A stretch of 42,409 nt of DNA from an uncultured Anaerolineae bacterium. GTDB lineage: Bacteria; Chloroflexota; Anaerolineae; J036; Brachytrichaceae. The notes below the pieces were generated by a model. The model saw nothing but the letters and a program-made list of their open reading frames with translations, did no database searches and was not told the DNA's origin. The stretch is from the NCBI GenBank assembly GCA_937959265.1, contig CALGMA010000047.1, positions 1 to 42,409 of the forward strand, given 5' to 3'. Positions 7,241 to 18,501 of this stretch are shown one piece after another (position 1 is the stretch's first letter; every line of letters begins with the position of its first letter). The translations under genes and the position numbers were made by a program.

Positions 7241-8276
7241 TCAGCATACCATAACCATACAAGAGCTGACTCTGCGACAGCAGACGATACTCGGGCTGGT
7301 TGTGAAGACTTACATCAACACGGCGACGCCGGTCAGTTCCAAGGCGCTCTTGGAGGCAAACGACCTGGGCGTGTCCAGCGCGACCATCCGCAACGAGATG
7401 GCCGTGTTGGAAGAGCTGGGCTACCTGACTCACCCGCACACTTCGGCCGGCCGCGTGCCCACCGACAAGGGCTACCGCTACTTCGTCGAGCGGCTGATCG
7501 GCGATGTGGAATTGCCCCAAGCCGAGCAGAATATGATTCGCCACCAATTCCACCAGGCCAAGCTAGAGATGAGCCAATGGATGCAACTGACAGCAGCGAT
7601 CCTGGCGCGTTCCGTGCGCAGCGCCGCGCTGGTGACGGCACCTAAAGTCGAACAGCCGCGCCTGCGACACCTCGAGTTGATCTCGACGCAGTCACAACTC
7701 GTCCTTTTAGTGGTGGTGTTCCAGGGCGGCACGGTGCGCCAGCGTTATCTCACGCTGCAGGAGCCGATGGATCAAGCGGCCCTCAGCCAAGTTGCGGCGA
7801 AGTTCAACACGCTTGGACACGAACTGGATGCAGCTTCGTTGCGCGCGAAGATCAGCGATCCGACCGACTTCGAGTCCGCCATACTCGACCTGCTGATGGA
7901 GTTGACCACCAGCGGCAGCGAAGTGCCGATCAACGAGGTGTATCGCGACGGTTTGACCGAGGTGCTACAAGAGCCGGAGTTCAACAAGCGCGGCGATGCC
8001 AACGCGCTGGTCAACGCCTTCGAGCAACCCACCTTCCTGAACGAAGTCATCGCTTCGCCAGTCGGCACGGTGCAGGTGGTAATCGGCGGTGAGGGCCGCT
8101 GGCGTGAACTAAGCGCATGTAGCATGGTGATCGCGCGCTACGGCGTGGAAGGGTTTGCCACCGGCGCACTCGGCGTACTCGGCCCGACGCGCATGCCCTA
8201 CGGGCGCGCCATCGGCACGGTGCGCTACGTCGCCGACCTGATGAGCGACCTGGTGAGCGACTTATACGCAGACTGA
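7230..8276 (+). CDS. hrcA: heat-inducible transcription repressor HrcA
   Basis: A 348-residue repressor of the class I heat-shock genes. The N-terminal winged helix (about 10-75) includes SSATIRNEMAVLEELGYL and the HTSAGRVPTDKGYRYFV block that marks the family. The GAF-like dimerisation domain follows, with the closing GPTRMPYGRAI motif. The protein needs GroEL to fold in well-studied species, which gives heat control; no groEL lies in this window. The ATG at 7230 lies inside its own CIRCE operator, so no normal ribosome site is seen. It heads the hrcA-grpE-dnaK-dnaJ operon. Confidence 0.97.
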   Translation: MTANQHTITIQELTLRQQTILGLVVKTYINTATPVSSKALLEANDLGVSSATIRNEMAVLEELGYLTHPHTSAGRVPTDKGYRYFVERLIGDVELPQAEQNMIRHQFHQAKLEMSQWMQLTAAILARSVRSAALVTAPKVEQPRLRHLELISTQSQLVLLVVVFQGGTVRQRYLTLQEPMDQAALSQVAAKFNTLGHELDAASLRAKISDPTDFESAILDLLMELTTSGSEVPINEVYRDGLTEVLQEPEFNKRGDANALVNAFEQPTFLNEVIASPVGTVQVVIGGEGRWRELSACSMVIARYGVEGFATGALGVLGPTRMPYGRAIGTVRYVADLMSDLVSDLYAD

Positions 8277-8430
8277 AGGGGAATACGCATTGCAGATTGC
8301 GTAAAGCGTAAAAACGTAACACGCGACGCACAACATGCGATAAGCGCACCGCTGTATCAGCTTGCATTAAGCGTGCACGGCTATCCTTGGTCGGACGCCA
8401 TTGCCCGGCCGTTCACTGTGGAGTAGTGAA

Positions 8431-9012
8431 ATGATGACGGAGACAACTGCGCAAGATCAGACCACGACGACGGATGCGACAACGACGAACGCAGCGGAAG
8501 GGGTTGCTGAAGCAGAAGCAACGACGCCTGCTGCCGAAGCCGATCCAATCGCGGCCTTACAAAAAGCCCTGCAAGAGGCAAAAGCGAAAGCCGACGAATA
8601 CCTCGATGGCTGGCAGCGCGCCCGTGCGGAGTTCGCCAACTACAAGAAGCGCCAAGAGCAGCAAAACGCCGATCTGCGCGCCTTCGCAACCCTAGACCTG
8701 ATTCGCAAGCTGCTGCCGATCCAGGATGACTTCGAACGCGCCGCCAAGACGCTTCCCGAAGGTATCGCACATATGACGTGGATCGAAGGTGTGATGCTGA
8801 TCCAGCGCAAGCTGAAGTTGATCCTGGAGAGCGAAGGCGTAAAGGAAATCGAAGTTCACAGGAACGACCCGTTCGATCCTGCGCTGCACGAGGCCATCAG
8901 CCATGATGAGGCCGAAGGCGTGGAGAGCGGACACGTCATCGAAGAGTTGCAGAAAGGCTACAAGATCGGCGACCGCGTGATCCGGCCGACCCTGGTCAGA
9001 GTAGCGAAGTAA
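8431..9012 (+). CDS. grpE: nucleotide exchange factor GrpE
   Basis: A 193-residue co-chaperone that releases ADP from DnaK. It has a Thr/Ala-rich acidic disordered N-terminus (1-38), the long coiled coil (about 40-95, with EFANYKKR) and the C-terminal beta domain ending in GYKIGDRVIRPTLVRVAK, the family signature. The ATG at 8431 has GGAG 7 bp upstream; a TTG 30 bp earlier is less likely. The 154 bp gap after hrcA holds only short GCGTAAA-like words and no second CIRCE, so it is likely transcribed with hrcA. Confidence 0.96.
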   Translation: MMTETTAQDQTTTTDATTTNAAEGVAEAEATTPAAEADPIAALQKALQEAKAKADEYLDGWQRARAEFANYKKRQEQQNADLRAFATLDLIRKLLPIQDDFERAAKTLPEGIAHMTWIEGVMLIQRKLKLILESEGVKEIEVHRNDPFDPALHEAISHDEAEGVESGHVIEELQKGYKIGDRVIRPTLVRVAK

Positions 9013-9113
9013 ATTTGGATTCAACATCTCCCTACCTTTCGTCTTCTATTCAGGAGCACGCAGGCGCCCCCGAATGAAAGGCGAAAGCAAGAGATGAAAA
9101 TGAGAGAGCAGAC

Positions 9114-11027
<1,914 letters not shown>

Positions 11028-11061
11028 GCGTCCTGGGTCTAACCGCTCGCGTCCTGGGTCT
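11028..11061 (+). repeat. 13 bp direct repeat between dnaK and dnaJ
   Basis: GCGTCCTGGGTCT occurs at 11028-11040 and 11049-11061, starting inside the dnaK stop region. It looks like a local duplication. No function is evident. Confidence 0.6.
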
Positions 11062-11118
11062 TGCGCGACGCGCGAAGACGTGAGGCGCAGGCGGTAAGAC
11101 GCGCCACGCGCGCAACAC

Positions 11119-12252
11119 ATGCCCATGGCAACGACCAAACGCGATTACTACGAAGTGCTCGGCGTGCCGCGCAACGCCAGCAGCGACGAAATCAAAAAAG
11201 CGTTTCGCCGGCTTGCGCGCGAGTATCACCCCGACGTCAACAAGTCGCCAGACGCCGAAAGCAAGTTCAAGGAGATCAACGAAGCCTATGAGGTGCTGAG
11301 CGACGACCAGAAGCGCGCCGCGTATGACCGCTACGGCCATGCCGGCGCGCAAGGCGGCTTCGGCGCCGAAGGGTTCGGTGGCTTCAGCGACATCAATGAC
11401 ATCTTCAGCGAGTTCTTCGGCGGCTTTGCCCGAGCCAGCGCCCAGGCGCGCCGTGGGCCGCGACGCGGCGCAGACCTGCGCTACGATCTGAAGATAGACT
11501 TCCTCGAGGCGGTCTTCGGCGCAGAGAAAGAAATCGAAGTCGTCCGCAACGACGTTTGTCCGCGCTGCAACGGCTCCGGCTCGGAGCCGGGCACCAGCCC
11601 TACACGTTGTCGCACTTGCAACGGCACCGGGGAAGTGCGCCGGGTGCAACAGAGCATCCTCGGGTCATTCGTCAACGTCGCCACCTGCCCTACATGCAAC
11701 GGCACGGGGGAGGTGATCACCACCCCATGCCGGCAATGCGGCGGCCGTAAGCAGGTGCGCGTTACACGCACACTAGCAGTCAATATCCCGCCCGGCGTGG
11801 ACACCGGAACACAGATCCGCCTAAACGGGGAGGGAGAACCCGGCGCAAACGGGGGGCCACCGGGAAACCTATATGTCGTCATCAATGTGGCCCCGCATCC
11901 CTTCTTCCGCCGCAAGGATGAGGACATCATCGTTGAAGTCTCGATTAATGTCGCGCAAGCAGCGCTGGGCGATGAGATCGAAGTGCCCACCGTGGACGGC
12001 AAGGAGAAGCTGGTGATCCCGGCCGGCACACAGAGCGGCAGCGTGTTCCGCATCAAAGGCAAAGGGGTGCCTCATCTGCGTCGCAACACGCGCGGCGACC
12101 AAATCGTGCTGGTCACTGTACAAGTCCCACAATCGCTCACCGCCGAGCAGAAACGCTTGTTCATAGAGCTATCCAAGACATTAGGCCGGGAAGTCGTCCC
12201 GCAACAGGAGAAGGGCTTCTTCGACAAGCTAAAAGATGCGTTCGGCGTCTAG
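11119..12252 (+). CDS. dnaJ: chaperone DnaJ (Hsp40, type I)
   Basis: A 377-residue class I J-protein that stimulates the DnaK ATPase and binds clients. The J domain (about 5-70) has HPD in [10 protein letters not shown] Gly/Phe-rich stretch follows (about 74-105), then four zinc-binding CXXCXGXG-type repeats ([32 protein letters not shown], about 145-215) and the client-binding beta domains. Translation may begin at ATG 11119 or ATG 11125; neither has a clear ribosome site. It closes the heat-shock operon. Confidence 0.96.
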   Translation: MPMATTKRDYYEVLGVPRNASSDEIKKAFRRLAREYHPDVNKSPDAESKFKEINEAYEVLSDDQKRAAYDRYGHAGAQGGFGAEGFGGFSDINDIFSEFFGGFARASAQARRGPRRGADLRYDLKIDFLEAVFGAEKEIEVVRNDVCPRCNGSGSEPGTSPTRCRTCNGTGEVRRVQQSILGSFVNVATCPTCNGTGEVITTPCRQCGGRKQVRVTRTLAVNIPPGVDTGTQIRLNGEGEPGANGGPPGNLYVVINVAPHPFFRRKDEDIIVEVSINVAQAALGDEIEVPTVDGKEKLVIPAGTQSGSVFRIKGKGVPHLRRNTRGDQIVLVTVQVPQSLTAEQKRLFIELSKTLGREVVPQQEKGFFDKLKDAFGV

Positions 12253-12336
12253 AGAATCGAGAATGGAGAACGAAGCACTGCGAAAGGCGCGCCGCCCAGT
12301 GCTCCTCTTCTTTCTCGATTTTGCATTCTCGATTCT
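12253..12336. repeat. 84 bp imperfect palindrome at the dnaJ/lipoprotein junction
   Basis: Outer arms AGAATCGAGAATG (12253-12265) and CATTCTCGATTCT (12324-12336) are perfect 13 bp complements. An inner pair AGCACTG/CAGTGCT surrounds a GC-rich apex. It starts right after the dnaJ stop codon and covers the start codon and signal peptide of the next gene. A REP- or MITE-like insertion that became coding is one explanation. Confidence 0.6.
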
Positions 12337-13576
12337 GCTTGCAGCATGTGCCAGCCTGCCCGGCCCGCGCGAGGTGAACATATTTCCGTCGCCGGTTGCC
12401 TATGTAACTGCCGCACCGCTGCCGGAGCCCACGCCAACGCCGACAGTGCCGCCGATCCCCACCCCCACCCCACTGCCGCCGACAGCCGTCCCCAAGCGAT
12501 TCCCTCAAGAGAGCACAGCGGCCATCGGCCTATGGAGTGACACCATCGCGTCGGTGCAGTCATTCCCCGGCTTTCTCGACATCGCCGCCGGCGACGCAGC
12601 GCGCGATTATCAGCGCGAGCGCAACCAGTTGCTGGTCACGCTGACCAAGAAAAGCGTCAGCGCAGCCAACGGCGACCAACTCGCCGATCTTCAGGCCAAC
12701 AAGCCAGATTGGCTGCTCTACGATCGCAACAAGCGAGTCGTGTTCAGTTCAGCAGACAAGAGCGCGCCGCTTCTCGACATCCGCAACGAGGCTGTAAAGG
12801 ACCAACTCGCCGAGGACGTCGCCAGAGCGATCAACGACGGCGGGTTCGAGGGCGTCCTTATTGACGACGCAGGCATGGACTTGATTCGTCCAGCACCTTC
12901 ACCGGTGTATACCGGCACGCAGGCGTTCACCGAGCAGCAACGCCGCGACGCCGTGGAGGGCTTACTGCGCACCATCCGCGCACGCATTCCCAACAAGCTC
13001 ATAATCATCGGCGGTTATGCCTGGAAGGACGGCTTGGCATTCGCCGCGCGCAGCGACGAAGCTCAGACGCTTGCCACACTGGCGGATGGCATCCACATCG
13101 CAGAATTTCTGCGCGCCCCGATCAGCAAAACCAACGAGTTCAAATCAGAAGCTACCTGGAAACGCGACCTAGACTACCTCAGCGTCGCCTCGCAGGACAA
13201 CAAAGTCGTGCTGCTTACGACGCGGCTGATCGGCGCGCCCGAAGACCTCACACGCCAATGGCTGAGCTATGCCACAGCATCGTATTTGCTCGGCAAGAAC
13301 GGTGCGTATACCTACTTCCAGTTCGACGCCGGTGATCCGGCCTACTCCAACGACCCCATCCTGAATGCGCCGATCGGTGCACCGGTCGAAGCATACACCA
13401 AGCTCAGCAGCGGCATCTACCAGCGCAAGTTCAGCAAAGGGGTGGTGCTGGTCAACCCGACCAACGAACAAAAGAAGACCACACTCGACAGCGCCTATAA
13501 GTCGTTGCAGGGCAACCCGGTGGATGCCAGCATCACAATGGGGCCACGAACGGGTATCATCCTGCTCAAACCGTAG
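12263..13576 (+). CDS. lipoprotein with putative glycoside-hydrolase (GHL15-like) barrel
   Basis: A 437-residue exported lipoprotein with lipobox LLAAC (C29) and a Pro/Thr-rich linker (about 46-78) before a globular domain. The domain begins AIGLWSDTIAS and includes DWLLYDRNKRVVF, FEGVLIDDAGMDL and KLIIIGGYAW, which resembles the putative glycoside hydrolase group (GHL15/DUF4434-like TIM barrels) with an Asp pair at the end of a strand as likely catalytic site. Family assignment is by pattern and is not certain. The chosen ATG lies in a palindrome. A second ATG at 12236 overlaps dnaJ and would add nine residues. Confidence 0.65.
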   Translation: MENEALRKARRPVLLFFLDFAFSILLAACASLPGPREVNIFPSPVAYVTAAPLPEPTPTPTVPPIPTPTPLPPTAVPKRFPQESTAAIGLWSDTIASVQSFPGFLDIAAGDAARDYQRERNQLLVTLTKKSVSAANGDQLADLQANKPDWLLYDRNKRVVFSSADKSAPLLDIRNEAVKDQLAEDVARAINDGGFEGVLIDDAGMDLIRPAPSPVYTGTQAFTEQQRRDAVEGLLRTIRARIPNKLIIIGGYAWKDGLAFAARSDEAQTLATLADGIHIAEFLRAPISKTNEFKSEATWKRDLDYLSVASQDNKVVLLTTRLIGAPEDLTRQWLSYATASYLLGKNGAYTYFQFDAGDPAYSNDPILNAPIGAPVEAYTKLSSGIYQRKFSKGVVLVNPTNEQKKTTLDSAYKSLQGNPVDASITMGPRTGIILLKP

Positions 13577-13596
13577 GGCGTGACAGGGACGACACC

Positions 13597-14130
13597 ATGA
13601 GACTGAAGGACAAACGCATCGCTTTCTTCGTCGAAGAGGGCTTCGAGGATTTGGAGTTCTGGGCTGTTTACATGCGCCTGCGCGAAGAGGGCGCGCACGT
13701 CACGGTGGTCGCGCCGAAAGCCGGCGTCACCTTCCACAGCAAGAGTGGGGGGTTAACTGCGACGAGCGAAGCCGCCGCCGACGCAATCGCTGTGCACAAC
13801 ATAGACGCAGTCATCGTGCCGGGCGGATGGGCGCCCGATAAGCTGCGCCGATACGAGAGCGTGAAACAGCTAGCACGCGACGCCTACGCGCAGAGCAAGA
13901 TCATCGGCATGATCTGCCATGCCGGCTGGGTCGGCATCAGCGCCGGCATCGTCAAGGGGCATCGCGCTACCGGCAGCGTCGCCATCAAAGACGACCTGGA
14001 AAATGCCGGGGCGACCTGGGTAGACGCGCCCGCCTTTCGCGATGGCACCCTGGTGTGGGGGCGCGTCGTCGCCGACATCCCCGATTTCAACCGCGAGCTG
14101 GTCAAGGCGCTTGCGGATGGTCATGAGTAG
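13597..14130 (+). CDS. DJ-1/PfpI-family protein
   Basis: A 177-residue cytosolic protein of the DJ-1/PfpI superfamily. The nucleophile elbow is CHAGW with C107 and H108, with E17 in EEGFEDLE as the cysteine partner. The final block GRVVADIPDF matches the family end motif. Related proteins are described as peptidases, glyoxalase III or protein/DNA deglycases, and which activity applies cannot be told from sequence. Its start lies 20 bp after the glycoside-hydrolase-like gene. Confidence 0.88.
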   Translation: MRLKDKRIAFFVEEGFEDLEFWAVYMRLREEGAHVTVVAPKAGVTFHSKSGGLTATSEAAADAIAVHNIDAVIVPGGWAPDKLRRYESVKQLARDAYAQSKIIGMICHAGWVGISAGIVKGHRATGSVAIKDDLENAGATWVDAPAFRDGTLVWGRVVADIPDFNRELVKALADGHE

Positions 14131-14187
14131 CAACTGGTAGAAGATCGCCGAATAACCAATGACGAATTACCAGCTACGATATCAACC

Positions 14188-14721
14188 ATGATCCCCTTCG
14201 ATCAATATGCCCGACACGACGACTCACGCATGTTCGAGTGGATTGACGGCGCGCTGGAGCTGCTGCCTTCGCTCTCGCGCGCCCAGGAGCGCGTCCGCGA
14301 TCTGTTACTGGAGCTGCTGGGCGAATACGTCGAGATGAGCGGCATCGGGCTGGTCATCCCTGCACCGTTCGCCATCCGCATGCCGGAAGAGATGCGTCGC
14401 GGGCGCGAACCCGACCTGCTGTTCATCCCCAACGAGTTCATCGAGACGGTGCAAGAAAGCTACGTGAACAGCCACGGCGTGGGGCTAGTGGTAGAAATCA
14501 CCGATGCGCGCAATCGACGGCTCGACAGGATAGAGAAATTCCACGACTACCAGCTCGCTGGCATCCCCGAATACTGGATCATAGACGTGGAACGGCGCGA
14601 AGCGAGTTTCTTCGTCCTGGAGCGTCGGCGCTACGCGCGCGTGCCGACGGACGAAACAGGCTACTATTACTCCCGCACCCTCAAGGGGTTCGCATTCGCA
14701 CCTGCCATGCTGTGGTCCTAG
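14188..14721 (+). CDS. Uma2-family (DUF820) nuclease-fold protein
   Basis: A 177-residue protein with the PD-(D/E)XK-like pattern of the Uma2 family: REPDLLFI (D76), VVEITDARNRR (E103) and EKFHDYQLAGIPEYWIID (117-132). The family is abundant in Cyanobacteria and Chloroflexota and is annotated as putative restriction endonuclease, but most members are unassigned. The codon following VVE is Ile, then Thr, so the canonical ExK lysine must come from the later EKF. The gene stands alone; no methylase or antitoxin lies beside it. Confidence 0.85.
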   Translation: MIPFDQYARHDDSRMFEWIDGALELLPSLSRAQERVRDLLLELLGEYVEMSGIGLVIPAPFAIRMPEEMRRGREPDLLFIPNEFIETVQESYVNSHGVGLVVEITDARNRRLDRIEKFHDYQLAGIPEYWIIDVERREASFFVLERRRYARVPTDETGYYYSRTLKGFAFAPAMLWS

Positions 14722-14730
14722 CGCCGTCTG

Positions 14731-16275
14731 ATGTCTCGTCTGCGCAACGTGCTAGGCTGGCTAACCGTCGCTGGCCTGTTCACCTCGCAGCTTTGGCTGT
14801 TCAAAGATTTTTCGATTGACGACGCATTCATCACCTTTCGCTACGTCCGACAATTCGTCGCCGGCAACGGCCTAGTGTTCAACATCGGCGAACGAGTCGA
14901 GGGCTATTCGAACTTTTTGTGGGTGATGCTGCTGTCACCAGCAGCGGTACTCAGCATGGACCTACTGCTGGCTGCGCGCGTCTTGAGCGTCGCGCTGAGC
15001 GTTGGCACGCTGCTGCTCACCTACCGCCTCGCCAGCACGAGTCCTGCTCTCACCCTTGCACCGATCATGCTGGCCGCCTACGCGCCCTTCGCGGCCTGGA
15101 CGATGGGCGGACTGGAGACGTCGCTGTTCGCCTTCCTCGCTACAGCCGGCGCCTATGCCTTCATCCGCGAGGAAGAGCGGGGGCATGGCGCCGCTTCAGG
15201 CTTGTTGTTCGGGCTGTTGGCGCTGGCTCGTCCAGAGGGTATCCTCTTCTTCGGCCTGGCCGTCATCTTTCGCCCACGGCGCCTTTGGGTGAGCCGCGCT
15301 GCCGCCACACCAGAAGGTCGCGCAGGCAAGGCGCACACCTCAAGCCGCGTTGGATGGTGCCCGTCGCGGCAGGATGTGCTGCGGCTGATTGGATTCGGTG
15401 CCTTGTTCATCCCACACTTGCTGTGGCGGCTGAGCTACTACGGTCAGCCGCTACCCAACACGGTGTATGCCAAGGCGATGGGACTGCACCCACGCACTTT
15501 CATCGAGGGCGGCTATTACCTGTTCAACGGCGCCGTGGCGCTGGGCGGATTGGGCTTCCTGATCATCCCGATCACGCTCGTCGTGCTCAAGAGGCGCACG
15601 CTGCGCCACGACTTCCTACTCGCGTGCGTCGCAGCCTATGCACTCTTTATCTTCGCCGGCGGCGGCGACTGGATGCCGATGCAGCGTTTTTGGGTACATG
15701 TTGCGCCGCTGCTGTTCGCGCTCGCGCACACCGGCTTGATGGCCCTGGCCGCCTTGATCTGGCCGCCGCGACCGATCCTGGTCGGCATTGGGCTGGCGTT
15801 GGCACAGGTTGCTTTCCTCTATCTCGGCGCGCTCGACGCGCATTTCGTGCAAGGCGTGGGCCGGGCAGAAGCAACGCAAGGCCCCACCATGGTGGATTAT
15901 TTGCGCGAGCGATGGCGGCCAGGTGATGTGCTGGCCGTCACCGACGCCGGCGGACTGGCCTATGTGCTCCCGCTCGAGGCGCGCGTCGTAGATATGTTTG
16001 GCCTGACCGACGCACACATCGCCCACCGGAAGCCAGAATTCCCCAGCGGCCTGTTTGGGCACGGCGACGGGTTCGGAAAATGGGATGTAGACTATGTGCT
16101 CGCGCAGAATCCGCGCTTCATCCAAGTGCATGTGATCGCGAAAGCGGCCGATGGAACTTTCATCGTGGATAACACCTCGAACCGCCTGCTGATGAATGAC
16201 CTGCGCTTCAAGGCGCGCTACCGACAAGTTGCCGATACCCCTGAACTGCAAGGGCTGTTCGAGCGCATCCAGTGA
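14731..16275 (+). CDS. GT-C-fold membrane glycosyltransferase-like protein
   Basis: A 514-residue polytopic protein with about ten hydrophobic segments. After the first one comes [14 protein letters not shown] (D30-D31), the acidic pair in the first external loop that marks polyprenyl-phosphate-sugar-dependent GT-C enzymes (GT39/ArnT/PMT-like). The following [10 protein letters not shown] block is common in bacterial members. A soluble C-terminal region of about 120 residues faces the outside. Substrate unknown. It starts 9 bp after the Uma2 gene and ends 9 bp before hisS, so it is probably co-transcribed. Confidence 0.8.
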   Translation: MSRLRNVLGWLTVAGLFTSQLWLFKDFSIDDAFITFRYVRQFVAGNGLVFNIGERVEGYSNFLWVMLLSPAAVLSMDLLLAARVLSVALSVGTLLLTYRLASTSPALTLAPIMLAAYAPFAAWTMGGLETSLFAFLATAGAYAFIREEERGHGAASGLLFGLLALARPEGILFFGLAVIFRPRRLWVSRAAATPEGRAGKAHTSSRVGWCPSRQDVLRLIGFGALFIPHLLWRLSYYGQPLPNTVYAKAMGLHPRTFIEGGYYLFNGAVALGGLGFLIIPITLVVLKRRTLRHDFLLACVAAYALFIFAGGGDWMPMQRFWVHVAPLLFALAHTGLMALAALIWPPRPILVGIGLALAQVAFLYLGALDAHFVQGVGRAEATQGPTMVDYLRERWRPGDVLAVTDAGGLAYVLPLEARVVDMFGLTDAHIAHRKPEFPSGLFGHGDGFGKWDVDYVLAQNPRFIQVHVIAKAADGTFIVDNTSNRLLMNDLRFKARYRQVADTPELQGLFERIQ

Positions 16276-16284
16276 ACAAACGCT

Positions 16285-17652
16285 ATGCCAATCGTCACCC
16301 CCAAACCGATGAGTGGTTTTCCCGAGCTGCTGCCGGAGCAGCAGCTCGTGTTCAACCGCTGTCTGGACATCGTCCGTCACACCTTCGAGCGCTACGGCTT
16401 TGCGCCGATCGAGACGCCGGCCGTGGAACGCAAGGACGTGCTCACTTCCAAGGGCGGCAACGAGAAGGAAATCTACGCCCTATCGCGCCTGTCCGCCGGG
16501 CCGGGCGAGAGCACCGAGACAGAGTTCGCCCTACACTTCGACCTGACCGTGCCGCTGGCGCGTTACGTGGCCCAGCACAAAGACAGGCTGACCTTCCCCT
16601 TCCGGCGTTATCAGATTCAAAAAGTTTGGCGCGGCGAACGCCCCCAATCCGGCCGCTACCGCGAGTTGTATCAGTGCGACATTGACGTGATCGGTCGCGG
16701 TTCAGTCAGCTTGATGACCGACGCCGAGATCCCCAGCGTGATCTACCACGTCTTCCGCGAGATGGACATCGGCCAGTTCATCGTGCGCATCAACAATCGC
16801 CGGCTGTTGCAGGGATTCTTCGATGCCGCCGGAGTGCCGGCGGAACGCAAGATCGAGGTGTTGCGCACGGTGGACGCCCTGGAAAAGATCGGGCGCGACG
16901 CCGTGGCGCACGCGCTGGTCAACAAGATCGGCTTGAGCGAGACGACGGCCGGCCGCATCCTGGACTTCCTGGATAGCAGCCGAGGCGCACACACCGATGA
17001 CGTGCTGCGCGCACTGCGCGCGCAAATCGAAAGCGGGCAGATCCACAACGAGGATTTCGCCCGCGGCGTAGAGGAGCTGCAGACTGTCGTCGAGGGCATA
17101 CGCAGTCTGGGTGTGCCGGACGACTACTTCGAGGTTGACCTGAGCATCGCGCGCGGGCTGGACTACTACACCGGCACAGTATACGAGACTCGCCTGGTGG
17201 CGCATCCCAACCTGGGCAGCATCTGTTCGGGTGGGCGCTACGATGACCTGGCCAGCTACTTCACCGACGAAAGACTGCCCGGTGTCGGCATCTCGATCGG
17301 CTTGAGCCGGCTGGTGCTGCGCCTGCTGGACGCCGGCGTGCTCAAGACCGGCCCCGCGACGCCGGCGCTGGTGCTGGTCACGACGATGGACCCGGCGCAC
17401 ATGCAGGACTACCTGCGGATCGGCGCCGCGCTACGCGCACGCGGCATCGCCACCGAGGTGTATCTGGAGAAAGCCCGACTCAGCGATCAGTTGAAGTACG
17501 CCAGTCGCAAAGGCTTCCGCTTCGCGGTGATCGCCGGTGAGACCGAGTTCGCTGCCGATCAGGTGAAGGTGAAGGATCTAGCCAAAGCAAGCGAGATTAC
17601 GCTGAATCGCGACGAAGCCGCGGCAGCGCTGGCCGAGATGGTGCAGGCATGA
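16285..17652 (+). CDS. hisS: histidyl-tRNA synthetase
   Basis: A 455-residue class II synthetase that charges tRNA-His. Visible signatures are SGFPELLPEQQ near the start, motif 2 around FRRYQIQKVWRGERP, the histidine-binding GLDYYTGTVYE and the motif 3 region GVGISIGLSRLVLRLL. The C-terminal anticodon-binding domain (about 360-455) contains the typical LSDQLKYASRKGFRFAVI. The start is ATG 16285, which leaves a short lead before the conserved PKP-SGFPE block. Its last bases overlap nadK by 4 bp (ATGA). Confidence 0.96.
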   Translation: MPIVTPKPMSGFPELLPEQQLVFNRCLDIVRHTFERYGFAPIETPAVERKDVLTSKGGNEKEIYALSRLSAGPGESTETEFALHFDLTVPLARYVAQHKDRLTFPFRRYQIQKVWRGERPQSGRYRELYQCDIDVIGRGSVSLMTDAEIPSVIYHVFREMDIGQFIVRINNRRLLQGFFDAAGVPAERKIEVLRTVDALEKIGRDAVAHALVNKIGLSETTAGRILDFLDSSRGAHTDDVLRALRAQIESGQIHNEDFARGVEELQTVVEGIRSLGVPDDYFEVDLSIARGLDYYTGTVYETRLVAHPNLGSICSGGRYDDLASYFTDERLPGVGISIGLSRLVLRLLDAGVLKTGPATPALVLVTTMDPAHMQDYLRIGAALRARGIATEVYLEKARLSDQLKYASRKGFRFAVIAGETEFAADQVKVKDLAKASEITLNRDEAAAALAEMVQA

Positions 17653-18494
17653 TGATCCAAGCGGTTGGCGTCCTTGATCACCCCAAGCTACCGGCAACCG
17701 GCGAGGTGGCCGACGAGATCAGCGCGGCGTTGCACGCATGGGGCGTGCTGCCCTATCGTGCCAAAACGTGGGACACACCGGCGCTCGAAGCGATCATGCC
17801 CAAAGTAGACCTGATTGTGGTGCTGGGCGGCGATGGCAGCACACTGCGTGCCGCTCGCGTAGCCGCATCGCATAACGTGCCGGTTGCCTCGGTCAACATG
17901 GGCCGGCTGGGCTTTTTGTCGGAGATGACCCCGGCCAACTGGCGGGAAGCGCTACAGCGCATGATCACGGGCGATTACTGGCGTGAAGAACGCATCATGA
18001 TCCATGCCGAGGCATACCGAGAGGGAGCAATGCTGAGCACACACGAAGCGTTGAACGATGTGGTAGTCAGTCGCGGCACGCTCGCGCGCATCGTGCGCCC
18101 GGAAGTGCACGTAGACGGCAGCCGTCTGACGACCTTCGCCTGCGACGGCCTGATCGTGGCCACGCCGACCGGCAGCACGGCATACGCGCTGGCCGCCGGC
18201 GGGCCGATCCTGCCCCCTACGCTACAGAACTTCGTGCTCGTTCCAATCGCGCCGCACCTCAGCCTGGACAAGCCGGTCGTGCTGTCGCAAGGTTCCATGG
18301 TCGAGATCGTCGTCCATACTGATCACCAGGCCATTCTGACCGCCGACGGCCAGCACGAGACGACGCTCAAGGACGGCGACCGCGTGCTGGTGCGCGCCAG
18401 CGAGCATGTGGCCGTGTTTGCGCGCGTGCAACCGCCTTCGTATTTCTACCGCACCCTGATGGCCCGCTTGAAGGGCGAAGGATGTGAGAATTGA
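17649..18494 (+). CDS. nadK: NAD kinase
   Basis: A 281-residue ATP-NAD kinase that makes NADP. The signature GGDGS is at 60-64, the second conserved block ALNDVVVSRG follows (near 137-146), and the Gly-rich TPTGSTAYALAAGGPI block sits mid-chain. Length and motif order are those of the bacterial PpnK family. Overlap with hisS by 4 bp shows translational coupling. Confidence 0.96.
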   Translation: MMIQAVGVLDHPKLPATGEVADEISAALHAWGVLPYRAKTWDTPALEAIMPKVDLIVVLGGDGSTLRAARVAASHNVPVASVNMGRLGFLSEMTPANWREALQRMITGDYWREERIMIHAEAYREGAMLSTHEALNDVVVSRGTLARIVRPEVHVDGSRLTTFACDGLIVATPTGSTAYALAAGGPILPPTLQNFVLVPIAPHLSLDKPVVLSQGSMVEIVVHTDHQAILTADGQHETTLKDGDRVLVRASEHVAVFARVQPPSYFYRTLMARLKGEGCEN

Positions 18495-18501
18495 GGCTAC
18501 C

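Noticed and set aside
8277..9113. Further CIRCE elements before grpE or dnaK
   Set aside because: No TTAGCACTC-like arms are present; only weak chance inverted repeats.
14919..15926. 335-codon frame overlapping the GT-C glycosyltransferase gene
   Set aside because: Arg-rich shadow of a real gene in high-GC DNA; the real frame has membrane helices and motifs.
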